Shown here: positions 1 to 6,072 of the stretch, piece after piece
Layout: each line of letters starts with the position of its first letter
Numbering within the stretch: position 1 is the stretch's first letter
From: J038 sp036734085
GTDB taxonomy: Bacteria > Chloroflexota > Anaerolineae > Aggregatilineales > Phototrophicaceae
Length of the DNA: 12,980 bases
Direction: 5' to 3'
Assembly: GCA_036734085.1 (NCBI GenBank)
Contig: DAIMZF010000092.1
Coordinates: 1 to 12,980 of the forward strand
Program-made: the position numbers and the translations under genes
Notes under the pieces: generated by a model
What the model was told of the DNA's origin: nothing
Seen by the model: the letters and a program-made list of their open reading frames with translations, nothing else
Databases searched by the model: none

Positions 1-859
1 TTATCCCGTCGCGTGTGTTGAGGTAGGCGGGCAACAGCGCGTTATCCAGCAGGCGGGTTGTGCCAAAGCGCACGGTGAGCGAAGCCAATAACGGGGCGTC
101 GCGCTCATCCGGCGGGGCTAAATCCGCCGCCCGCACAACGGCGGCATAATCCAGTTCCGCTAATGGCTCTGTGGCTACAACATCGTGCATCACACGCGCT
201 AGCTGATTGGCCGCACGTTCGCCGCTTAAATAGGCGTTATTGGCCGCATCCAGCGCCCGCCGCAGGACACCCGCCGCCTTTCGTTGCTCTGAGCTGAGGT
301 AGACATTACGCGAACTCATCGCCAGACCGTCGGCTTCGCGCTCCGTTGGGATGACCACCACCGCGACCGGGATGTTTAAGTCGGTCACCATCCGGCGGAT
401 AACAACCACCTGTTGCGCGTCCTTCTGCCCGAAGTAAGCCAGCGTTGGCTGGGTGATGTTAAATAGCTTCGTGACGACCGTCGCCACACCCCGAAAGTGA
501 CCGGGACGGCTAGCGCCTTCCAGCCCTTGCGCGACGCCTTCCACCGTGACATACGTCTGGAAGCCGGGCGGATAGATGACTTGCGGCGTCGGGATGAAGA
601 CCACATCCACCCCTTCTGCTTCCAGCTTGGCAAGGTCGCCGGGTAAATCACGCGGATAAGCGTCGAGGTCTTCCTGCGGGCCGAACTGCGCCGGGTTAAC
701 AAAAATGGTCGCCATCACGGAGTCGTTATCGGCGCGGGCGTGACGTACCAGCGATAAATGCCCGGCGTGCAGAGCGCCCATCGTCGGCACAAGGCCGACC
801 GTGCCGGGTAAGTCCGCACGAGCACGGCGGGTGGCAGGGATGGAGTCGGTGGTTATCAT
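1..859 (-). CDS. panC: Pantothenate synthetase (pantoate--beta-alanine ligase), 3' end cut by window edge
   Basis: PanC joins (R)-pantoate and beta-alanine, using ATP through a pantoyl-adenylate, to make pantothenate for coenzyme A. It is a cytoplasmic enzyme of the nucleotidyltransferase superfamily. Translation of the minus strand from the ATG at 859 gives 286 codons with no stop. Signature blocks appear in the expected order: PTMGALHAGH with the HIGH-type ATP motif (residues 25-34), FVNPAQF (53-59), RPGHFRGV (118-125), FGQKDAQQ (143-150) and MSSRN, the KMSKS-like loop (181-185). The family is usually about 280 residues, so only a few C-terminal codons should be missing. The TTA at 1-3 is out of frame and is not its stop. 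The start places the first beta strand correctly before PTMG. Only a weak upstream SD (CAGG) is visible. It is divergent from the glycosyltransferase at 1025. Identification is firm from motifs. Confidence 0.96.
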   Translation of the reverse strand, partial: MITTDSIPATRRARADLPGTVGLVPTMGALHAGHLSLVRHARADNDSVMATIFVNPAQFGPQEDLDAYPRDLPGDLAKLEAEGVDVVFIPTPQVIYPPGFQTYVTVEGVAQGLEGASRPGHFRGVATVVTKLFNITQPTLAYFGQKDAQQVVVIRRMVTDLNIPVAVVVIPTEREADGLAMSSRNVYLSSEQRKAAGVLRRALDAANNAYLSGERAANQLARVMHDVVATEPLAELDYAAVVRAADLAPPDERDAPLLASLTVRFGTTRLLDNALLPAYLNTRDGI

Positions 860-939
860 GGGTTATGACCTGTTTTTCATAGATTTATGGGTTAGACCCA
901 CCATCATACGACAAAATCAGTTTTCGTCTATTATGAGCC

Positions 940-953
940 GACGGCTAACCGTC
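940..953. promoter_or_regulatory. Short inverted repeat in the panC/glycosyltransferase divergent intergenic region
   Basis: The 165-base divergent gap 860-1024 holds the short dyad GACGG-CTAA-CCGTC. Minus-strand TTGCAA-like and CATAAT-like hexamers flank it, but 20 bases separate them, which is too long for a good sigma-70 promoter. The dyad could be a weak operator or chance. I see no convincing promoter for either gene. Confidence 0.2.
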
Positions 954-1024
954 CCTTGCAACGCCCCCCACGTTAATTTAGACTGCTAACGCTGTAACTA
1001 TTCATAAAAGGGGGCGCATCCCTG

Positions 1025-1774
1025 ATGCCCAAATTGACGGTTGTACTGCCAACCTACAACGAAAAAGAAAACCTACCCCGCATGACGCAGGCGCTATTCT
1101 CCTTGCAAATCCCGGAGCTAGCCCTGCTGATTGTGGATGACAACTCACCAGACGGCACCGGCCAACTGGCGGACGAACTGGCGGACGAGTTCGCGGGGCG
1201 TGTGACCGTTTATCACCGTATGGAAAAGAACGGACTCGGCCCGGCCTACCGTGCTGGCTTCCAACGTGCGCTGGATGATGGTGCAGACTACATCCTGCAA
1301 ATGGATGCAGATTTTTCTCATCAGCCTAAATACATTCCGGATATGCTCCGGGCGTTAGACTCGCAAAACGCCGATATGGTGCTTGGCTCGCGTTATGTCA
1401 AAGGCGGGAGTGTAGACCCATCGTGGAGTTTTTATCGTAAGGCGTTAAGCTGGTGGGCGAATCGAGTATATGTGCCCAGTATCTTGCGCGTGCCCATCTA
1501 CGATGCCACTGGCGGCTTCCGGCTATGGCGGCGGGATACACTCATCGGGTTGGGGCTAGACCGCATCCAGAGTAACGGCTATGTCTTCCAGGTGGAGATG
1601 GCTTACGTGACTTCTAAGCTGGGCTACCGCGTGGTAGAAGTGCCCATTCACTTCCCTGACCGTGAACTGGGCGAGTCCAAGATGGATAGCCGCATCGCTA
1701 TGGAAGCGGCATGGCGCACCTGGTCACTCCGGCGTAAGCACCATCACCTCATGCCGTCGGATAGAGTAGGCTAA
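1025..1774 (+). CDS. Family 2 glycosyltransferase, polyprenyl-phosphate mannose synthase (DPM1) type
   Basis: This 249-residue protein is a GT-A fold, family 2 glycosyltransferase. It opens with the typical LTVVLPTYNEKENL strand and loop (residues 4-17), then VDDNSPDGT (about 37-45), GLGPAYRAGF (about 73-82), the metal-binding DxD motif as MDADFSH (D94, D96) and an LGSRYVKGG block. This order is that of dolichol/polyprenyl-phosphate mannosyltransferases, which move mannose (or a related sugar) from a nucleotide sugar to a lipid-phosphate carrier at the inner face of the membrane. There is no C-terminal membrane or GtrA domain, so it is the short, soluble DPM1-like form. The ATG at 1025 is preceded by an AGGGGG purine run about ten bases upstream. 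The sugar and acceptor cannot be read from sequence. The gene stands alone, divergent from panC and convergent with the SH3 gene. Confidence 0.88.
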   Translation: MPKLTVVLPTYNEKENLPRMTQALFSLQIPELALLIVDDNSPDGTGQLADELADEFAGRVTVYHRMEKNGLGPAYRAGFQRALDDGADYILQMDADFSHQPKYIPDMLRALDSQNADMVLGSRYVKGGSVDPSWSFYRKALSWWANRVYVPSILRVPIYDATGGFRLWRRDTLIGLGLDRIQSNGYVFQVEMAYVTSKLGYRVVEVPIHFPDRELGESKMDSRIAMEAAWRTWSLRRKHHHLMPSDRVG

Positions 1775-1791
1775 AGCGGCCAGCAGTCAAA

Positions 1792-1821
1792 ATCGGGGAC
1801 GGTATAAAAACCATCCCCGAT
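1792..1821. terminator. Bidirectional terminator hairpin between convergent genes
   Basis: Two 11-base arms (1792-1802 and 1811-1821) pair with one C/A mismatch around an 8-base loop. The core ATCGGGGA/TCCCCGAT is perfect. It lies between the stop of the glycosyltransferase (1774) and the stop of the SH3 protein (1857, minus). In the minus direction it is followed by a TTTT run. In the plus direction the following stretch is T/G rich. It probably terminates both convergent transcripts. Confidence 0.75.
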
Positions 1822-1856
1822 AATGTGTATCTGTGTGTGTCTGTTTGAGATAATGC

Positions 1857-2813
1857 CTAGTTGCCCAATAACGGAATCGGCAGGCTACCACTATTCCGCA
1901 CAGCGCCGCTTTCCGCCGGAATCCAGCCGACGACGGATTGCCCATCATCGCACGTTGCGCGGATGCCGAACCAGTCTGTATCCGCGTTGCGCCCTTCAAT
2001 CACATATTCTGCGTTGCCGGGTACTTGGCAGATGACAGGTGAGGATGTGCTAGGGGCGGAATAGATGTTTGCACGCAGGAAAACGAACAAGCGCGGCGGG
2101 ACTATCTCGCCCTGTGGGATGAGAATAGGCGTGTTGCGTAAATCCCCACGGAAGAAGAGTAATTCCGTATCACCCCGCACCCATCCGCGCAAATCGCCTA
2201 CCTGGATGTACCACCAAGTCCGCGCCGCATTGGTGCCCAGCACCGCCCCTTGTTGGCCGCCGTTCAATTGGCCGAGTATGGTATATTGCGGGCCATCCCC
2301 ACTACGCACGTTCAACCGGAAGGTATTGACGATGATTGAACCGGGTTGTTCGGCGGCATCCTGTGGGTTAGCGACGGGTGCGCTCACATTCGGCAGGCTG
2401 AGGGGTGGCGCTCCGGCGGCGGCTAAATTCGGACAATTGCCACTGGCGGCATACACAGCCTGCGTTACAAGGCCATTCCCCGCCGGGCTGGTGACGCGCA
2501 CAATAAGCGGGTTGGCCGTAGGTGTGCGTGACCAGTTAAAGCGCACGCCGTTTTCAAAGCTCACGCGCCCGCCGATGAAGAATGTCTCGCTGACTGGCCC
2601 GAAGATAACGTTGCCGTTACCATCAAACGCAGTAATCGTGAATTGCTCCCGCCCGGTGCCGGTGTTATCCCGGTCGATGAGGAAGCCGCCGCCGTTGCTG
2701 GAAAATCCGGTGCAGTCCACCGTCCACACCGCGCCGTCGCGTGTCATGGCGTAGGTGGCGCTAGTCGCAAAGCCGAGCGATAGCAGGATGAGAAGAATGG
2801 CAAATCGTTTCAT
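1857..2813 (-). CDS. Secreted protein with two bacterial SH3 domains
   Basis: The 318-residue product starts with a clear signal peptide: MKR, a hydrophobic core at residues 4-16, and a likely cut after ATSATYA (22). Residues 23-127 form a Thr/Asn/Gly-rich beta-type domain with paired cysteines (Cys34, Cys127) that I do not recognise. A Pro/Ala linker (130-155) follows. Residues 160-214 are a bacterial SH3 (SH3_3-like) domain with LNVRSGDGPQYTILGQL and WWYIQV...GWVRGD. Residues 244-301 are a second, more divergent SH3 domain with two cysteines (Cys262, Cys288) and DWFGI...GWIPAES. Such domains usually bind cell-wall or carbohydrate ligands outside the membrane. There is no catalytic domain, so it may be a binding or structural protein. 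The ATG has an AAGGA-type SD about ten bases upstream. It converges on the glycosyltransferase, and its leader holds large inverted repeats. The exact role is unknown. Confidence 0.85.
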   Translation of the reverse strand: MKRFAILLILLSLGFATSATYAMTRDGAVWTVDCTGFSSNGGGFLIDRDNTGTGREQFTITAFDGNGNVIFGPVSETFFIGGRVSFENGVRFNWSRTPTANPLIVRVTSPAGNGLVTQAVYAASGNCPNLAAAGAPPLSLPNVSAPVANPQDAAEQPGSIIVNTFRLNVRSGDGPQYTILGQLNGGQQGAVLGTNAARTWWYIQVGDLRGWVRGDTELLFFRGDLRNTPILIPQGEIVPPRLFVFLRANIYSAPSTSSPVICQVPGNAEYVIEGRNADTDWFGIRATCDDGQSVVGWIPAESGAVRNSGSLPIPLLGN

Positions 2814-2839
2814 AGTATGACAGTCCTTTTCGTAAGAGA

Positions 2840-2924
2840 GATATTAGTTCCTAGATTTCAGATGTTAGTTTAAAGCACATAGAAGACATCGCCATCCCGG
2901 TAAACTGAACTAAAAACTAATATC
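2840..2924 (-). repeat. Long inverted repeat in the leader of the SH3 gene
   Basis: The arm GATATTAGTT (2840-2849) has a perfect reverse complement, AACTAATATC, at 2915-2924. Pairing extends inward to about 20 of 22 positions (arms about 2840-2861 and 2905-2924), with two mismatches and a 2-base bulge. The two mismatches become G-U pairs in the minus-strand transcript, which is the strand that reads into the SH3 gene. A diverged direct copy (GATGTTAGTT, about 2861-2870) lies just inside the left arm. It could be a leader structure or the remnant of a small repeat element. Confidence 0.6.
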
Positions 2925-2932
2925 CATTATCT

Positions 2933-2971
2933 AATGCGTTTGCTCTTATATCATGGAGCAAAACGCGCATT
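2933..2971. repeat. 13-bp stem-loop upstream of the SH3 gene
   Basis: AATGCGTTTGCTC (2933-2945) pairs fully with GAGCAAA-ACG-CGCATT (2956-2971) around a 10-base AT-rich loop, leaving one 3-base bulge. No T tract directly follows on either strand, so it is a poor terminator. It sits next to the inverted repeat at 2840-2924. It could be an operator, a leader structure or an intergenic repeat. Confidence 0.55.
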
Positions 2972-3067
2972 TTGCCAAATGCTTGCCTACAAAAAATCTC
3001 ATCTTATTCACATCTCCGCGTAGGTCTGCCGTAGGGCGTCCGTTGGGAAAGCACAAATAACGTATGT

Positions 3068-3161
3068 TACACTTTATTCAGCTTATTGAGTGATGCCCCC
3101 ACCACCTCAATAAGTAGCTTCCCCGATAACCAAGCGCCCATCTTCCTCCTGATGGGCGTTT
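3068..3161 (+). ncRNA. Candidate small RNA or leader: two hairpins with C-rich loops
   Basis: Hairpin one has arms CTTATTGAG (3082-3090) and CTCAATAAG (3106-3114), with a loop containing GCCCCCACC. Hairpin two has arms CGCCCATC (3135-3142) and GATGGGCG (3151-3158), a loop of TTCCTCCT, and a short T run after it. The second loop carries CCTCC, complementary to the GGAGG Shine-Dalgarno core. A possible promoter precedes them (TTGGGA 3043-3048, TACACT 3068-3073), but its 19-base spacer is long. No protein gene fits here on the plus strand. Pairs of C-rich loops on stable stems occur in known SD-binding small RNAs such as alphaproteobacterial cuckoo RNAs. The hairpins are seen; transcription and function are inferred. 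Together with 2814-3067 this region fills the 382-base gap before priA. Confidence 0.35.
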
Positions 3162-3189
3162 GGATTCCAGGCACAGAGTCCTTTACAAT
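3160..3189 (+). promoter_or_regulatory. Sigma-70-like promoter for priA, predicted leaderless
   Basis: TTGGAT (3160-3165) and TACAAT (3184-3189) are separated by 18 bases. The -10 box ends six bases before the priA ATG at 3196, so transcription would start at or next to the A of the start codon. This fits the absence of any Shine-Dalgarno sequence before that ATG. Confidence 0.55.
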
Positions 3190-3195
3190 AGAACC

Positions 3196-5970
3196 ATGAC
3201 TACAACCACACCCTATGCCCAAGTCGCCGTGAACACGGCCGTTGACGCCGTATTTGATTATCACATCCCGCCACAGTTGATAGACCAGGTGTCTATCGGC
3301 GCGTTGGTGCGTGTGGCCTTCGGCACAGCCCAACAACCAGCAATCATCGTCAACCTGATGGACTCCACACCCATCACACAGACGAAGCCTATACTGGAAC
3401 TCATCGACCCTGCGCCGGTTGTCACCCCAACACAGATTAACCTTGCGCGATGGCTGGCCGCCTATTATCTATGTCCGTTGGGGTTGGCACTGTGGCTGTT
3501 TCTGCCGCCCGGCATATCCGGCAGGCGGGATGTGCGTGTGCGCTTATTGCCATCCGCCACGCCGGACGATGCCCTATCCGCCGAAGCCCAACAGCTATTC
3601 GACCTCCTGCAACGGCGGGGCACCCTTACCGGAGAGCAAATCAACCGGGCGATGAAGCACACCCACTGGCACAAAGCCCTCGACGCACTCAAGCGGCGCG
3701 GACTGGCACAGAGCGAGTCGATGCTCCATGCGCCCCGCGCCAAGCCCCGAAAAATTCAGGTGGCCGCGCTGAATGTACCCGCCCAACATCTGCCTTATGT
3801 GCGCGACAAGCTCGGCAGATCCACACGTTTGACGGACGCACTGCAACAGGCTATCGCGCTGTGCCGTGATGCTGATGCGCCTGTCTCCTTGTCGCAAATT
3901 CTCAAAATTCCCGGCGTAGGCGAAGCCACATTAACGCAAATGCTTGATTCCGGCCTTATCATCTGCACAGCAAAGGGTGAGGCCGTGATTGCCGCACCAG
4001 ACGCGGAAGACTTGCTTTTTCATCTGCGCGGGGGAGAAACAGACGCGGCAATCTTGCGGGTGTTAGCACGGGAGGACAAGCCCGTGGATGTCAGTTGGCT
4101 TTATGCCCAAAGCGGCGCGGAACTGGCCGACCTTAAGCGGTTGGCCGCCCATAGCCTGATTCAACTTGGGGAGCGCGAAGCCATCCGCGACCCGTTGCGC
4201 GGGGTGGAGTTCGTGCCTGTTTCCGCGCCACGCTTAACAGCAGGTCAGCGTGCGGTATGGGCGACCTTGCAGGCGGCGGTGCAGAAAGCGGTATCAAATA
4301 CGGGCGCTCCCCCCTCTGGCGGACTAAAGCAATCACAGGGGAGAGTCTTCTTACTACACGGCGTTACGGGCGCGGGGAAAACAGAAATCTACCTGCGGGC
4401 AATGGAACAAACCGTCGCCGAAGGCCGCCAGGCTATTCTGCTTGTGCCGGAAATCGCGCTCACCCCGCAGACCATCCGCCGGGTGTTGGCACGCTTCCCG
4501 GTGGAGCAAGTCGCCATCGCCCACAGCCATTTAACAGAGGGCGAACGTTACGACACATGGCGGCGTGCCCGCGATGGGCAGATTAGCGTTGTGGTTGGCA
4601 CACGTTCCGCCCTATTTACCCCCCTGCCAGACGTTGGGCTGATTATCCTCGACGAAGAACACGATGCCAGCTACAAGCAAGCGCCGCCCTTCGCCGCCCC
4701 ACACTACCATACGCGTGAAGTTGCGGAGCAGATGGCAAACGCCCACCATGCTGTGCTCATCTTAGGGAGCGCCACGCCCGACATCGGCACTTATGAACGC
4801 GCCCAACATGGCAACATCGGCTATCTGCACCTGCCCCAGCGTATTATGGGGCATCGTGTCCACCTGACCGAGCAAGCAACACAGGTCGGGCGCACCGCCC
4901 CCCGCCACACATCAGACACGGACAACGACTCCGCGCTGATGATTGACCTGCCGCCCGTGCAAATTGTTGATATGCGCGACGAGCTAAAAGCCGGGAACAT
5001 GAGCATCTTCAGTCGGGTGCTGGAAGATTCCCTGAAAGATGTGATAGAACGCGGGGAACAGGCAATTTTGTTCCTCAACCGACGGGGGACAGCCACCCAT
5101 ATCTTCTGCCGGGATTGCGGCGCGGTGTTCCAATGCCCGCGCTGTGATACGCCGATGACGTATCATCACGACAGCAACAATTTACAATGCCACCACTGCG
5201 GCCATAAAACCGCACAACCGGACTCTTGCCCATCGTGCGGCTCTAAGCGGATACGTTACTTCGGCGCTGGCACACAGCATATCGAAGAAGCCTTCAAAGT
5301 CGCCTTTCCACAGGCGATCGCGCTTCGGTGGGATGCTGATTCCGCCCGTGCGGACGGCCACGACTTGATTCTAACGCGCTTCCTCAACCGAGAGGCGCAA
5401 GTGCTCATCGGCACACAGATGATTGCCAAAGGGCTGGATTTGCCACTTGTCACGCTGGTGGGGGTGGTCAGCGCGGATGTTGGCCTTAATCTGCCGGATT
5501 TCCGCGCGGGGGAGCGCACGTTTCAGGTATTGGCGCAGGTGGCAGGCCGTGCCGGGCGCGGCATCTTAGGCGGACGGGTTATCTTGCAGACTTACCAACC
5601 GGAGCATCCCGCCATTGTTGCCGCATCCCAGCACGATTATTCCGCTTTCGCAGAGCGTGAGCTATCCGCCCGGCGGGATTTAGGCTATCCTCCGTTCCGG
5701 CGGCTGACTCGCGTCATATTCACAGATGCAAACCCGGCCAAAGCACAGGCCAACGCCAAACAAGCGGCGCACACGCTGACCGAGCGCCTAAACGAGTTGG
5801 AAATCACCAGTGTTGAGGTTATCGGGCCTGTGCCGTGTTTTTATACACGGCTTGACCGCCTGTATCGTTGGCAGGTCATTTTACGCGGGGATAACCCGTC
5901 TAAAGCATTGGCAGGCTGGGCTATACCGCCGGGCGCATCCATTGATGTTGACCCTGTAGATGTTTTGTGA
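3196..5970 (+). CDS. priA: Primosomal protein N' (replication restart helicase PriA)
   Basis: PriA is the DEAH-type 3'-5' helicase that recognises stalled forks and reloads the replicative helicase. The N-terminal 3'-DNA-binding domain (YAQVAVNTAVDAVFDY..., about residues 5-105) is followed by a winged-helix region, then helicase motifs: Walker A HGVTGAGKTE (about 387-396), GTRSALF, DEEH (486-489), GSATPD, and GTQMIAKG through QVAGRAGR. Eight zinc-binding cysteines lie inside the helicase (638, 641, 647, 650, 665, 668, 678, 681), as expected. At 924 residues it is longer than E. coli PriA (732) or typical Gram-positive forms (about 800). The extra length lies mainly at about 180-330 and in an acidic insert near 550-580. 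I chose the ATG at 3196; an in-frame TTG at 3160 would overlap the -35 box and adds 12 residues that do not look like PriA. A 102-base gap and a new promoter separate it from ccmF. Confidence 0.96.
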   Translation: MTTTTPYAQVAVNTAVDAVFDYHIPPQLIDQVSIGALVRVAFGTAQQPAIIVNLMDSTPITQTKPILELIDPAPVVTPTQINLARWLAAYYLCPLGLALWLFLPPGISGRRDVRVRLLPSATPDDALSAEAQQLFDLLQRRGTLTGEQINRAMKHTHWHKALDALKRRGLAQSESMLHAPRAKPRKIQVAALNVPAQHLPYVRDKLGRSTRLTDALQQAIALCRDADAPVSLSQILKIPGVGEATLTQMLDSGLIICTAKGEAVIAAPDAEDLLFHLRGGETDAAILRVLAREDKPVDVSWLYAQSGAELADLKRLAAHSLIQLGEREAIRDPLRGVEFVPVSAPRLTAGQRAVWATLQAAVQKAVSNTGAPPSGGLKQSQGRVFLLHGVTGAGKTEIYLRAMEQTVAEGRQAILLVPEIALTPQTIRRVLARFPVEQVAIAHSHLTEGERYDTWRRARDGQISVVVGTRSALFTPLPDVGLIILDEEHDASYKQAPPFAAPHYHTREVAEQMANAHHAVLILGSATPDIGTYERAQHGNIGYLHLPQRIMGHRVHLTEQATQVGRTAPRHTSDTDNDSALMIDLPPVQIVDMRDELKAGNMSIFSRVLEDSLKDVIERGEQAILFLNRRGTATHIFCRDCGAVFQCPRCDTPMTYHHDSNNLQCHHCGHKTAQPDSCPSCGSKRIRYFGAGTQHIEEAFKVAFPQAIALRWDADSARADGHDLILTRFLNREAQVLIGTQMIAKGLDLPLVTLVGVVSADVGLNLPDFRAGERTFQVLAQVAGRAGRGILGGRVILQTYQPEHPAIVAASQHDYSAFAERELSARRDLGYPPFRRLTRVIFTDANPAKAQANAKQAAHTLTERLNELEITSVEVIGPVPCFYTRLDRLYRWQVILRGDNPSKALAGWAIPPGASIDVDPVDVL

Positions 5971-5998
5971 AAATTGCCCCAAATGGTCTAGGCTTGCC

Positions 5999-6027
5999 GT
6001 GACAAACCCTCATTAATGCCGTACAAT
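5999..6027 (+). promoter_or_regulatory. Sigma-70-like promoter for ccmF-ccmG
   Basis: GTGACA (5999-6004, one base from TTGACA) and TACAAT (6022-6027) are 17 bases apart. The expected start near 6034 leaves a leader of about 39 bases that contains the micro-ORF at 6047. No terminator separates it from priA, so read-through is also possible. Confidence 0.55.
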
Positions 6028-6046
6028 GAGAGGATAACTAGGCGTG

Positions 6047-6064
6047 ATGTTAGCTGAATTTTAA
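6047..6064 (+). promoter_or_regulatory. Five-codon upstream ORF duplicating the ccmF start region
   Basis: ATG TTA GCT GAA TTT TAA (MLAEF, stop) lies 26 bases before the ccmF start, which begins with the identical 12 bases ATGTTAGCTGAA. The micro-ORF stop overlaps the ccmF ribosome binding site (AAAGGGAA, 6063-6070). It could be a leftover tandem duplication or a translational control element. Confidence 0.45.
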
Positions 6065-6072
6065 AGGGAATC

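Noticed and set aside
1..3. TTA as the panC stop codon
   Set aside because: It is out of frame by one base with the panC reading frame that starts at 859, so the gene continues beyond the window.
385..702. 105-codon minus-strand open frame within panC
   Set aside because: It is an out-of-frame shadow of panC, which has all family motifs in its own frame; its Arg/Ser-rich composition is typical of a frame shadow.
801..989. 62-codon plus-strand open frame over the panC start and intergenic region
   Set aside because: It overlaps panC antisense, has no SD and no recognisable protein features.
2065..2754. 229-codon open frame on the plus strand opposite the SH3 gene
   Set aside because: It is antisense to a gene with a signal peptide and recognisable SH3 domains, has no family features, and arises from codon bias on the other strand.
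3160..3195. TTG start that would lengthen PriA by 12 residues
   Set aside because: The TTG is part of the probable -35 box, there is no SD, and PriA similarity begins right after the ATG at 3196.
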